From CBFHSF01 sp965661055 (lineage in GTDB: Bacteria; Bacteroidota; Bacteroidia; Flavobacteriales; Schleiferiaceae): 64,000 bases of DNA. Both the position numbers and the translations under genes were made by a program. This document shows, in pieces, positions 8,634-16,928 of the stretch; position 1 is the stretch's first letter, and every line of letters starts with the position of its first letter. The notes beneath the pieces are model-generated. The model ran no database searches and was not told the DNA's origin. It worked only from the letters and a program-made list of their open reading frames with translations. The stretch lies in NCBI GenBank assembly GCA_965661055.1, contig CBFICS010000007.1:1-64000 (forward strand), given 5' to 3'.

Positions 8634-9860
8634 ATGCAAATTTTTACGTTTGAATTGCCCAACGGAATTAGGGTGGTTCACAAGCAAATAAACAGTCTGG
8701 TGGCCCATTGTGGAATAAGCGTAAATGCGGGTTCACGAGATGAGTTTGATGACGAAACAGGGCTTGCCCACTATATAGAACATACTTTTTTTAAAGGAAC
8801 GACTAAGAGAAAGGTCTATCACATTCTGAGCCGATTAGAAGATGTTGGGGGTGAGTTAAACGCCTACACATCAAAAGAAGAAACGGTGGTCTATGCCAGC
8901 TTCTTGTCTGTCCATTATGAAAGAGCTATTGAGCTCCTTTTCGATATTTCCTTTAACTCTACCTTTCCAGAGAAAGAAATAAAGAAAGAGAAAGATGTGA
9001 TTTTTGAAGAGATCAACTCATACCTTGACTCTCCTTCAGATTCTATTTTTGATGAATTTGATGAGTTGATATTTCCTGACCATGCCATGGGTAGGAATAT
9101 TTTAGGTACAGAGAAAAGCCTTCAATCGTTTACAAGAGATTCAATTCTAGAATTCTTATCAAGAAATTACACCACAGATCAAATGGTTTTTAGCAGCGTC
9201 GGTAAGATATCTGAAGAAAAACTAAAAAAACTTTTGTTGAAGTACGGCTCAAAAGCATTGTCTAGCACGCGTCAAAATCCCCGAAAGGGAATTAGTGATT
9301 ATTCACCCAAAAACATTCAAGTAGAAAGAGATACCCATCAAACCCATGTGCTCATAGGTAATAGGGCGCCCTCTGTGGCTGATGATGATTTTACAGCCAT
9401 GATTTTGTTGAACAATTTAATGGGCGGACCAGGAATGAACTCTAGACTTAACCTAAACATTCGAGAAAAATACGGGTTTGCCTATAACATTGAGTCTTAC
9501 TACCAAGCATATTCTGACACAGGCGTATTTGGCATTTATGCAGGTGTTGATCCTTCGACTTCTCAAAAGACCTTGAATTTGATCAATGGTGAGATAAAAA
9601 AGCTAAGAGAAAAGTCGTTGGGAGTGTTGCAATTGAGTCGTGCTAAGCAGCAGTTAAAAGGGCAAATAGCCTTGAGTCAAGAAAACTACGGAAGTCAAAT
9701 GCTGGGCATGGCAAAGTCTTTTCTGATATTCAATAAAATGGATACCTTAGAAGAGGTTCACAAGAAAATAGATAGTATAACAGCAAGTCAATTGAGAGAC
9801 ATTGCCAATAAGTACTTAGATTTTAATCAAATGTCGACCTTAATTTATAAAGGAAAATAA
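8634..9860 (+). CDS. M16-family zinc peptidase, cytoplasmic
   Basis: 408 residues, one M16B (mitochondrial processing peptidase-like) subunit with both halves. The inverted zinc motif HYIEH gives His46, Glu49 and His50; the distal Glu ligand is expected about 75 residues later in EEINSYLDSPSD. The second half has the substrate-clamp style NIREKYGFAYNIESY. It has no signal peptide, unlike the other M16 pair in this window, so it is probably cytoplasmic like the YmxG/PqqL-type processing peptidases. It is one base from the O-methyltransferase and probably shares its transcript. Confidence 0.9.
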   Translation: MQIFTFELPNGIRVVHKQINSLVAHCGISVNAGSRDEFDDETGLAHYIEHTFFKGTTKRKVYHILSRLEDVGGELNAYTSKEETVVYASFLSVHYERAIELLFDISFNSTFPEKEIKKEKDVIFEEINSYLDSPSDSIFDEFDELIFPDHAMGRNILGTEKSLQSFTRDSILEFLSRNYTTDQMVFSSVGKISEEKLKKLLLKYGSKALSSTRQNPRKGISDYSPKNIQVERDTHQTHVLIGNRAPSVADDDFTAMILLNNLMGGPGMNSRLNLNIREKYGFAYNIESYYQAYSDTGVFGIYAGVDPSTSQKTLNLINGEIKKLREKSLGVLQLSRAKQQLKGQIALSQENYGSQMLGMAKSFLIFNKMDTLEEVHKKIDSITASQLRDIANKYLDFNQMSTLIYKGK

Positions 9861-9861
9861 C

Positions 9862-10503
9862 ATGGATTTAATCGATCAAAACCTAGAGGACTACGCAGAA
9901 AAGCACACCACTTTTGAAACTCCTGAATTAGCCGCCTTAAATAGAGATACCCAAGCAAAAATATTATTGCCTAGAATGTTGAGCGGGCATTTACAAGGGC
10001 GCGTGCTCAGCCTGCTCAGTAAGTTAAAATCGCCAAAGAGAATTCTTGAAATAGGTACCTACACGGGTTATAGTGCCGTTTGTTTAGCTGAGGGGTTATC
10101 TCAAGATGGGGTTCTTCACACCATTGATGTCAATGAAGAATTAACCGCTTTCGCGGGAGAACACATAGCAAATAATGGATGTAAAGACAAAATTATTCAA
10201 CATGTTGGAAATGCCCTAGACATTGTCCCAAACCTAAAAGAAGAATGGGATCTTGTATTTATAGATGCGGATAAATCAAACTATAGCAATTACTACGATT
10301 TAATCATTGATTCTATGGCTCCCGGCGGACTCATTCTTGCCGATAATGTGTTGTGGAGTGGAAAGGTGATAGAGCCAGTAGCCGAAAAGGATATTGACAC
10401 TAAAGAATTAATCCTTTTTAATAAAAAGATTCAAGAAGACGATAGGGTAGAAAACGTTTTACTCCCAATTAGAGATGGCATTATGGTAATTCGCAAGCTA
10501 TAA
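9862..10503 (+). CDS. SAM-dependent O-methyltransferase (COMT-like)
   Basis: 213 residues of class I Rossmann methyltransferase. ILEIGTYTGYSAVCLAEGL is the SAM-binding motif I. LVFIDADKSNYSNYY and LILADNVLWSGKV are the metal/substrate signature of the catechol O-methyltransferase-like family 3. These enzymes methylate hydroxyls on small aromatic molecules in a Mg-dependent way; the substrate is unknown here. It is the last gene of the unit with the M16 peptidase, ending at the shared terminator. Confidence 0.88.
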   Translation: MDLIDQNLEDYAEKHTTFETPELAALNRDTQAKILLPRMLSGHLQGRVLSLLSKLKSPKRILEIGTYTGYSAVCLAEGLSQDGVLHTIDVNEELTAFAGEHIANNGCKDKIIQHVGNALDIVPNLKEEWDLVFIDADKSNYSNYYDLIIDSMAPGGLILADNVLWSGKVIEPVAEKDIDTKELILFNKKIQEDDRVENVLLPIRDGIMVIRKL

Positions 10504-10564
10504 GGTTCTAGAAACCAAGTGGACATTTAAGTCAAGTTAAAGTATACTGCGATTTTGTGATATG

Positions 10565-10598
10565 AAAATCCCCCTAGTGCTTGCACTAGGGGGATTTT
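10565..10598. terminator. Bidirectional terminator between convergent genes
   Basis: A 16-bp perfect stem (AAAATCCCCCTAGTGC, two-base loop, and its complement) is flanked by A and T runs on both sides. It serves the O-methyltransferase (+) and the M16 peptidase gene ending at 10620 (-). Confidence 0.92.
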
Positions 10599-10619
10599 AG
10601 TTTGTATAAAAAACTGAGT

Positions 10620-12707
10620 TTATTTAAAAACTGAGTTGTTTACTTTTCCGTTTACTTCCACAGAGTTGATTTGCATCGGAATAGACTGTCCGGATACCGA
10701 TTGTACCATTTGAGTAGGGAATTTAAGTCCGTCAAACTCTTTGTACTCTATATACTTCATGCTAATCACCATAGGACCATTTTCTCCTCCGTCTTGAGTT
10801 GATTCTTGTGCCAATTTAAGGTGAGTGTCTGCCGAGTAGTATTCAGTAGTTACTTCACCGTTAGGATCGGTTACTTCTAATACATAGGCTAATTTGCCCT
10901 CCATGTTTTTAGCATTTTTAGCAACGATCTTGTATCCACTTTCAGGATTTAGATAGGCCATTTCACTAATAGGATTGTTCACTTTTTCAGTTACTTCAGC
11001 AATTTTAGCAGCATCCATATCTCCGTTTTGTTGCATTCCAGAAATTTTTCCTGTTTTGCCATCAAATACTTCTTTTTGAATACTCATTTTATTGCCACCC
11101 ATCTCCATGGTTACCTCCATGATGTACTTTGGGCTTTTAATAACTTCCATAAATACAAGTGGAGCTGGAGCCCCTGGCGCATTCATTTGTCCTGTTTTGC
11201 TGATAGACTTTATTTTATTGATCTTTTCTACACCACCAATTGCAGCAAGATAGTCCATTACAATAGACTCTGCCGTTACACCTTCTGGTAGAGGTAAAGA
11301 GGGCTCATCTGCTTTATCTGCCTTGTAGTCGTAGTATTGAAAATCACCAAACTGTTTTAGTGGAGCCGCAACTTCGCTTGCTTTACCAACTACAGTAATG
11401 ATTAAATGGTCCATGTCAATGTACTTGTTGGCTGCTGCCATTACATCTTCAATAGTTACCGCTTCTAATCTTGAAAGGTAATTGTTGTAATAATCTTTAG
11501 GCAATTTATAGCGAGCAATATTAAGTGCGAATCTAGAAACGGTTTGTGGTGATTCAAGAGATCTACCAAAGCTACCAGCTAGGTAGTTTTTAGCCGCTCT
11601 TAACTCTTCAGCAGAAACCTTCTCAGTTCTAATTCTGTCAAACTCATATAGTATTTGAGTAATCGCACTGTCAGTTACTTCATTTCTAACTTCTGCAGTT
11701 GCCATGAACGATCCTACTAAAGGATCTGAAGAGTAAGAAGAATAAGAACCATAAGTATAGGCTTTGTCTTCTCTAAGGTTCTTGAATAATCTAGCCATAG
11801 ATCCGCCTCCTAAAATCTGGTTCATAACACTTAATGCAGCAATGTCATCAGCTCCAGGTTTTAAATCAATAGCATTTCCAATTCTAACCACAGATTGTAC
11901 GTTAGCATCTCTGTTTACAAAAGCAACTTGTGTGTTTGCTGGCTTTGCAGGTGTTTGGTAAACAGGGGTAGGGATATCTCCCATTGCCCAATCTCCAAAA
12001 TACTTCTTGGCATATTTCTTTGCTTTTCTTGGGCTGATGTCACCAACAATAGCAAGGTATGCATGATTAGGCTTGAAGTAATCAGCGTAGTATTTCTTGC
12101 AATCATCAAGAGTAATGTTGTTTACTGTTTCTACTGTAAGAACCTCCCCGTAAGGGTGGTCTTTTCCGTAAAGCATAGCCCCCATAACATTTGATGCCAT
12201 TGAATTTGGTTCATCTTTTTGGGTTTCTAAGCCAGATAATAATTGAGTTTTAATTTTATCAAACTCTTCTTGAGTCATGTTTGGCATCATAGCAACCTCT
12301 GCCATAATCTCCATCATTTCTTCCGTATAATTAGCTAATGAACTAGCGAAAATTGAAGAAGAGCTAGTTGAAAGTCTAGCCCCCATGAAGTCGATTTTTT
12401 CGTTTAAATCATCTTTAGTAGTGTTGATGGTTCCTTTTGATAAAAGGTCTCCAGCAATTTGTAACATACCTGCTTTGTCTCCTTCAAGTACAGGCTCTTT
12501 GTTGATGATTAATGACATAGAAACTCTCGGTAGTTTGTCGTTTTCTACAACAAAAACACGAAGTCCATTGTCAAGTGTGTATTCTTTGTATTCTGCAATT
12601 TCAGGATTTCTTGCAGAACCTGGTTCTGGGCGAACCGATCTATCTAATTGTCCGAAGGCAAAGGTAGAAACCAGCGCCATCAACAAAAGGAATGTATATT
12701 TTTTCAT
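10620..12707 (-). CDS. Secreted M16-like protein lacking the zinc motif, with C-terminal LolA-like domain
   Basis: 695 residues from the ATG at 12707, with a signal peptide (about 19 residues, ending AFGQ). The region to about residue 470 is M16-like (YTLDNGLRVFVVEN, ARLFKNLREDKAYTYGSYSSYS), but where HxxEH should be it reads AGMLQIAGDLLSKGT, so no zinc site exists. The last 200 residues form a separate domain (YLAAIGGVEKINKIKSI...) that resembles LolA/outer-membrane-lipoprotein-sorting folds. It lies 19 bases after an M16 gene with an intact zinc site, so the two likely form an active/inactive heterodimer in the periplasm, as in other M16B pairs. Confidence 0.87.
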   Translation of the reverse strand: MKKYTFLLLMALVSTFAFGQLDRSVRPEPGSARNPEIAEYKEYTLDNGLRVFVVENDKLPRVSMSLIINKEPVLEGDKAGMLQIAGDLLSKGTINTTKDDLNEKIDFMGARLSTSSSSIFASSLANYTEEMMEIMAEVAMMPNMTQEEFDKIKTQLLSGLETQKDEPNSMASNVMGAMLYGKDHPYGEVLTVETVNNITLDDCKKYYADYFKPNHAYLAIVGDISPRKAKKYAKKYFGDWAMGDIPTPVYQTPAKPANTQVAFVNRDANVQSVVRIGNAIDLKPGADDIAALSVMNQILGGGSMARLFKNLREDKAYTYGSYSSYSSDPLVGSFMATAEVRNEVTDSAITQILYEFDRIRTEKVSAEELRAAKNYLAGSFGRSLESPQTVSRFALNIARYKLPKDYYNNYLSRLEAVTIEDVMAAANKYIDMDHLIITVVGKASEVAAPLKQFGDFQYYDYKADKADEPSLPLPEGVTAESIVMDYLAAIGGVEKINKIKSISKTGQMNAPGAPAPLVFMEVIKSPKYIMEVTMEMGGNKMSIQKEVFDGKTGKISGMQQNGDMDAAKIAEVTEKVNNPISEMAYLNPESGYKIVAKNAKNMEGKLAYVLEVTDPNGEVTTEYYSADTHLKLAQESTQDGGENGPMVISMKYIEYKEFDGLKFPTQMVQSVSGQSIPMQINSVEVNGKVNNSVFK

Positions 12708-12726
12708 GGTATTCAAATCTCTTTTA

Positions 12727-14049
12727 TTATTGGTTTTCAGCTGATTTTGGTAAATATTCTAAAACCACACGGTTGTTTTTAGTCAAGTACTTTTGAGCAA
12801 CTCTTTGTACGTCTTCACGAGTAACCTTGCGGTAACGCTCAATTTCGTTGTTAATTAAGTCGGCGTCTTTGTAGTAAACGTGGTAGTTTGCAAGGCTCTC
12901 TGCAACCCCTGCCATAGAACCGTTTGAGTTGATGAACTGATTTTCAACTTTATTCAATGCGGTTTGCATTTCTTTTTCAGAAATAAGCTCGTTTTGAACT
13001 TTAGCAACCTCATCATCAAAAATAGTTTCAATGTCAGCAGGAGTTTTTCCCATGTTAGCAATCGCTAGGTTGATGAAAAGCCCTGCATCTTCAAGAGAAT
13101 AAACAAAAGATGCCGCCTGCAGAGCTACTTGCTCTTGGTCAACCATTCTCTTGTAAATTCTTGAAGAAGGTCCGTCAGAAAGAACGGTAGATAATATGCT
13201 CAACGCATATGCATCTGGATCGTCTTGCTTTGGCATTCTGTAACCAATAAATAAACCTGGTAGTTGAATGTTGTCATAAACCGTTTTGCGAATTTCTTCA
13301 CTTGGAGCTTCTAATACATCTTGAGGTTGTACTACCTCGGTTCCGCGTGGAATGTCAGAAAAGTATTTTTTGATTAAAGCTTTAGTTTCTTTAATGTCAA
13401 TATCTCCTGCAATACTTAACGTCGCGTTATTGGGAATATAGAATTTCTTATAAAAAGCAATAAACTCGCTAAGTTCAGCAGCGTTTAAATCTTCCATACT
13501 TCCAATAGGAGACCACGCATAGTGGTAATTAGGGAAGCTGTATTTAAACATATTAGGAATGAAAGTAGCGTAAGGTTGGTTGTCTACACGCATTCTCTTT
13601 TCTTCTTTAACCACTTCGCGTTGAGTATTCACTCCGTCGTTATCGATTTTTGCGTGAAGCATTCTTTCTGATTCCATCCACAAACCCAACTCTAATTGGT
13701 TAGATGGAAGAATTTCATAATAGAAAGTTCTGTCTTGGGTCGTGTTTGCGTTAAGCGCCCCCCCATTACTTTGAACCAGCTCCATGTATTCACCTCTTCC
13801 AATGTTTTCTGAACCCTCAAATAACAAGTGTTCAAAAAAGTGCGCGAATCCAGTTCTTTTAAGATCTTCATTTTTACTTCCAACGTGGTAAAGAACAGAA
13901 ACTGCAACAATTGGTGTTGAATTGTCTTTGTGTAAAATTACGTGTAGCCCATTGTCTAAGTCAAATTCTGTGAATTCAATGTTAGTCTTTTGGGCAAAGG
14001 TTCCGAATCCAATAACGGATGTTAATAGAACCAAGCTCAGTTTTCTCAT
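12727..14049 (-). CDS. Secreted M16-family zinc peptidase, active subunit
   Basis: 440 residues from the ATG at 14049, chosen because a clear signal peptide follows (MRKLSLVLLTSVIGFGTFAQ). The inverted zinc motif HFFEH is at residues 70-74, and the distal Glu lies in VVKEEKRMRVDNQ. The second half has YDNIQLPGLFIGYRMP. It should be a periplasmic M16B peptidase, paired with the zinc-less partner encoded 19 bases downstream. Its natural substrates are not predictable from the sequence. Confidence 0.9.
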   Translation of the reverse strand: MRKLSLVLLTSVIGFGTFAQKTNIEFTEFDLDNGLHVILHKDNSTPIVAVSVLYHVGSKNEDLKRTGFAHFFEHLLFEGSENIGRGEYMELVQSNGGALNANTTQDRTFYYEILPSNQLELGLWMESERMLHAKIDNDGVNTQREVVKEEKRMRVDNQPYATFIPNMFKYSFPNYHYAWSPIGSMEDLNAAELSEFIAFYKKFYIPNNATLSIAGDIDIKETKALIKKYFSDIPRGTEVVQPQDVLEAPSEEIRKTVYDNIQLPGLFIGYRMPKQDDPDAYALSILSTVLSDGPSSRIYKRMVDQEQVALQAASFVYSLEDAGLFINLAIANMGKTPADIETIFDDEVAKVQNELISEKEMQTALNKVENQFINSNGSMAGVAESLANYHVYYKDADLINNEIERYRKVTREDVQRVAQKYLTKNNRVVLEYLPKSAENQ

Positions 14050-14084
14050 AAATAAATATTTACTTTTATATTTCAAGTAGCGTT

Positions 14085-14092
14085 CAAATGTA
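14085..14092 (-). promoter_or_regulatory. -7 box for the secreted M16 pair
   Basis: On the minus strand the bases read TACATTTG, matching TAnnTTTG, 35 bases before the ATG at 14049. Confidence 0.5.
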
Positions 14093-14326
14093 ATAAATAC
14101 CAACGGCTTTTAATGATTATCTAGGGTTGAGATTTAATAGTAGGGTGTATTTGAAGAGTGTGATTTTTAATTTCGGAAAATAAATCCAACTATTTTATTG
14201 TTTTTTTATCACTGTTATTAATGTGAATATTAGTTGTTTATAGGGATTTGGGTATATTTGTAAGCACATGTATTACAGGTTTTTAAAATAAAGTTTGTAG
14301 TAAACATTCTTTTTCAAAAAAATACA

Positions 14327-14334
14327 TATCTTTG
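14327..14334 (+). promoter_or_regulatory. -7 box of rplU-rpmA with GC-rich discriminator
   Basis: TATCTTTG is followed immediately by CGCCCC, about 40 bases before the rplU ATG. The HU gene has the same TTTGCGCCCC sequence. A GC-rich start-site region is typical of growth-rate-controlled promoters. A second match, TATATTTG at 14253-14260, may be an additional start. Confidence 0.65.
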
Positions 14335-14374
14335 CGCCCCTTATATAGGATGAATTAATAAATCTGTATTTAAC

Positions 14375-14683
14375 ATGTACGCAATTGTTGAGATAGCAGG
14401 GCACCAGTACAAAGTGCAAAAAGATCAGCAGCTTTACGTTAATCGTCTAGACGTTGAAGAAGGTAAGAAAGTTACTTTTGACAAGGTTTTATTGACTGAT
14501 GACAACGGAAAGGTAACTGTTGGCGCCCCGGTTATAGAAGGTGTTGTGGTTGAAGCTAAAGTAAACCAACACTTAAAAGGAGACAAAGTAATGGTCTTCA
14601 AAAAGAAACGTCGTAAAGGATATCAAAAAATGAACGGTCACCGTCAGTATTTGACATCTATCAAAATCGGCAAAATAGGTTAA
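14375..14683 (+). CDS. rplU: 50S ribosomal protein L21
   Basis: 102 residues, the normal bL21 length. MYAIVEIAGHQYKVQKDQ and the C-terminal KKKRRKGYQKMNGHRQYLTSIKI are diagnostic (KRRKGY, GHRQ). It binds 23S rRNA in the large subunit. It is followed 33 bases later by rpmA, the usual rplU-rpmA pair. Confidence 0.97.
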   Translation: MYAIVEIAGHQYKVQKDQQLYVNRLDVEEGKKVTFDKVLLTDDNGKVTVGAPVIEGVVVEAKVNQHLKGDKVMVFKKKRRKGYQKMNGHRQYLTSIKIGKIG

Positions 14684-14716
14684 TTAGTTAATTACGAATA
14701 TTTAAATATATAAACC

Positions 14717-14977
14717 ATGGCTCATAAGAAAGGTGTCGGTAGTTCTAAAAACGGACGCGAATCAGAAAGTAAACGCCTTGGGGTAAAAATCTTCGGAGGT
14801 CAGTCTGCAATTGCAGGTAACATTATTGTTCGCCAAAGAGGTACCAAGCACAATCCAGGTGAAAACGTAGGTATAGGTAAAGACCATACTCTTTTTGCAT
14901 TGGTTGACGGAACTGTTGTTTTCAAAAAGAAAAAAGACAATAAATCATACGTTTCGGTTGCTCCATTAGAAGCATAA
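14717..14977 (+). CDS. rpmA: 50S ribosomal protein L27
   Basis: 86 residues. MAHKKGVGSSKNGRES, RLGVKIFGGQ and RQRGTKHNPGENVGIGKDHTLF (key residues RGT, G-NVG-G-DHTLF) identify bL27. The protein begins directly with AHKKG, so it lacks the cleavable N-terminal extension found in Firmicutes. Its N-terminus reaches the peptidyl-transferase centre. A terminator follows. Confidence 0.97.
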   Translation: MAHKKGVGSSKNGRESESKRLGVKIFGGQSAIAGNIIVRQRGTKHNPGENVGIGKDHTLFALVDGTVVFKKKKDNKSYVSVAPLEA

Positions 14978-15000
14978 GTAAAGCGTTTTGATAAGATATT

Positions 15001-15030
15001 AAGCCTCACGCTTTGCGTGGGGCTTTTATT
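15001..15030 (+). terminator. Intrinsic terminator after rpmA
   Basis: The stem AAGCCTCACGC / GCGTGGGGCTT (one G-T pair) has a TTT loop and is followed by a T-rich tail. Confidence 0.88.
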
Positions 15031-15064
15031 TTTATATACCATCGTATAATAGGGTTTTCAATTA

Positions 15065-15072
15065 TATATTTG
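15065..15072 (+). promoter_or_regulatory. -7 box for serS
   Basis: TATATTTG lies 21 bases before the serS ATG at 15094 and just after the rpmA terminator. It supports that start over a longer upstream reading frame that would begin inside the terminator. Confidence 0.6.
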
Positions 15073-15093
15073 TCCTTCAAATTATTTCATGGC

Positions 15094-16365
15094 ATGATAC
15101 AAGTTCAAAGACTTAGAACCGAACAACAACAAGTAGAAGATGCTCTTTTAAAAAGAGGCATTAAAGCGGGAGATACGATTCGTCATATTCTTGAAAAAGA
15201 CGATGAAAGAAAGAGTGTTCAAAAGCAATTGGATGATTTATTAGCAGAGTCTAATCAAAAGGCAAAAGCTATTGGTCAATTATACAAAGAAGGTAAGGCT
15301 CAAGAAGCCAATGCTTTAAAGGAAGAAACCAGTGCTATTAAAGAGCAAACCAAAGAACTTCATGCCTCTTTAGTTGACCTTGAAACTGCTGTGAATGATT
15401 TGTTAGTGACGTTGCCTAATCCTCCTCAAGAAAGTGTTCCGGCCGGAAACTCTGAAGAAGATAATGAAATAATTGAAAATGTTGGTGAGATTCCTTCACT
15501 TTCAAGCGAAGCTCTTCCTCACTGGGAGATTGCCAAAAAAGACAATATCATCGACTTTGAAATGGGAGTGAAAATTACTGGAGCAGGGTTTCCGGTATAT
15601 AACGGTAAAGGGGCAAGGTTGCAAAGAGCCTTGATCAACTATTTCTTAGACGTAAATACTGATGCAGGCTTTCAAGAAGTGCTGCCTCCGTTTTTCGTAA
15701 ATGAAGCTTCAGGATTTGGAACCGGTCAATTGCCCGATAAAGAAGGACAGATGTATCACATGGAGGTAGATAATCTTTATGTGATTCCAACCGCTGAAGT
15801 TCCTGTTACCAATATATTCAGAGATGAAATTGTTGATGCCAATGACTTTCCAATATTGAGAACGGCTTACACTCCTTGTTTTAGAAGAGAAGCAGGATCA
15901 TATGGAAAAGATGTTAGAGGTCTTAATAGATTGCACCAATTTGATAAAGTTGAAATAGTGGGTATTACCAAACCCGAAGATTCTAATGAGCTTCTGAATA
16001 AAATGGTAGATCACGTAGCCAGCATATTAAAAGCACTTGGTTTGCCTTATAGGGTATTGAGACTTTGTGGTGGTGACCTGGGATTTGCCAGTGCGATTAC
16101 TTATGACTTTGAGGTTTGGTCTGCCGCTCAGCAAAGGTGGTTAGAAGTAAGTTCTGTTTCTAACTTTGAAACTTTCCAGTCAAACAGACTTAAGTTGAGA
16201 TACCGTGATGAGGACAGAAAGACGCAGCTTTGTCATACGCTCAACGGATCTGCAATGGCTTTGCCTAGAATCATGGCAGCCATCTTAGAAAATAATCAAA
16301 TCGAAAACGGCGTTAAAGTCCCAGAAGTACTCGTACCTTATACTCGTTTTAATATTATCGATTAA
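15094..16365 (+). CDS. serS: Seryl-tRNA synthetase
   Basis: 423 residues from the ATG at 15094, the usual family length; the open frame upstream runs into the terminator and is not coding. The N-terminal 110 residues form the long antiparallel coiled coil that holds tRNA-Ser. The class II core has motif 2 (FRREAGSYGKDVRGLNRLHQF) and motif 3 (GSAMALPRIMAAILENNQ). It charges tRNA-Ser with serine. It overlaps the next gene by one base at TAATG. Confidence 0.96.
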   Translation: MIQVQRLRTEQQQVEDALLKRGIKAGDTIRHILEKDDERKSVQKQLDDLLAESNQKAKAIGQLYKEGKAQEANALKEETSAIKEQTKELHASLVDLETAVNDLLVTLPNPPQESVPAGNSEEDNEIIENVGEIPSLSSEALPHWEIAKKDNIIDFEMGVKITGAGFPVYNGKGARLQRALINYFLDVNTDAGFQEVLPPFFVNEASGFGTGQLPDKEGQMYHMEVDNLYVIPTAEVPVTNIFRDEIVDANDFPILRTAYTPCFRREAGSYGKDVRGLNRLHQFDKVEIVGITKPEDSNELLNKMVDHVASILKALGLPYRVLRLCGGDLGFASAITYDFEVWSAAQQRWLEVSSVSNFETFQSNRLKLRYRDEDRKTQLCHTLNGSAMALPRIMAAILENNQIENGVKVPEVLVPYTRFNIID

Positions 16366-16928
16366 TGAAAAAACTGATTTTTGCCTTTGTGGTCTCTGCC
16401 TTATTGATTGGGTGTCAGTCAAAGCCTGACTATTCACTTCAGAAAAAGGAGATTTCACATATGCTGCTAAATTTAGATAGTTTAAAAAGTCAAGTGGCCT
16501 CTATAAATCAAGACACGTTAACCAAGTGGGCAGATTTTTCAGCTGCTCGCGTAAGCGTTTTGCAAAGACGCCTCAGAGATACGGCAATTGCAGATCAGAA
16601 CCATGAACTTATTTCTGAGTTAATTGCCGATGCCAAGTTTCTTAGAAAAATGCAAAAGGCCAAAGAGGATCTTCAAAATGGAATAGACCTTTCAGAAGAA
16701 CAACTGAATAATTTATTGTCTGACCTTGAGCATAACGCATTAGACTCTACTGCTGCAAGAAAGTATTTCAACGAAGAGAAAATTGAATTTAAGAGATTGT
16801 CTTTGAAGGTGAAAAAAAGAGTTGAATTAGCTAAAAAGGCTATAGAAAAGCTTGACTCTCTTCAGCCTAATATTGATAGTTTAATGAATTACTTAGATCA
16901 AAACGTATTTATTGATGACCAACCTTAA
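16365..16928 (+). CDS. Hypothetical lipoprotein with helical coiled-coil body
   Basis: 187 residues. The N-terminus MKKLIFAFVVSALLIGCQS is a lipoprotein signal with Cys17 in the lipobox. The rest is almost wholly charged and helical, with heptad-like leucines (LLNLDSLKSQV, LKVKKRVELAKKAIEKLDSLQ). No known family is recognised. It is coupled to serS by a one-base overlap and to the following TPR gene by a 14-base overlap. It and the TPR protein may work as an envelope pair; this is inference. Confidence 0.8.
   Translation: MKKLIFAFVVSALLIGCQSKPDYSLQKKEISHMLLNLDSLKSQVASINQDTLTKWADFSAARVSVLQRRLRDTAIADQNHELISELIADAKFLRKMQKAKEDLQNGIDLSEEQLNNLLSDLEHNALDSTAARKYFNEEKIEFKRLSLKVKKRVELAKKAIEKLDSLQPNIDSLMNYLDQNVFIDDQP

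Larger units (their letters stand above)
14050..14374. other. Divergent intergenic region between M16 peptidase and rplU
   Basis: This AT-rich 325-base gap holds promoters for both sides: TACATTTG on the minus strand at 14085-14092, and TATATTTG (14253-14260) and TATCTTTG (14327-14334) on the plus strand. About 40 bases of leader precede rplU. I see no small ORF with a credible product and no convincing hairpin, though an L21-type leader could be regulatory. Confidence 0.6.

Noticed and set aside
15013..15093. N-terminal extension of serS by 27 codons
   Set aside because: It begins inside the rpmA terminator and before the TATATTTG box; the family starts at the ATG at 15094.
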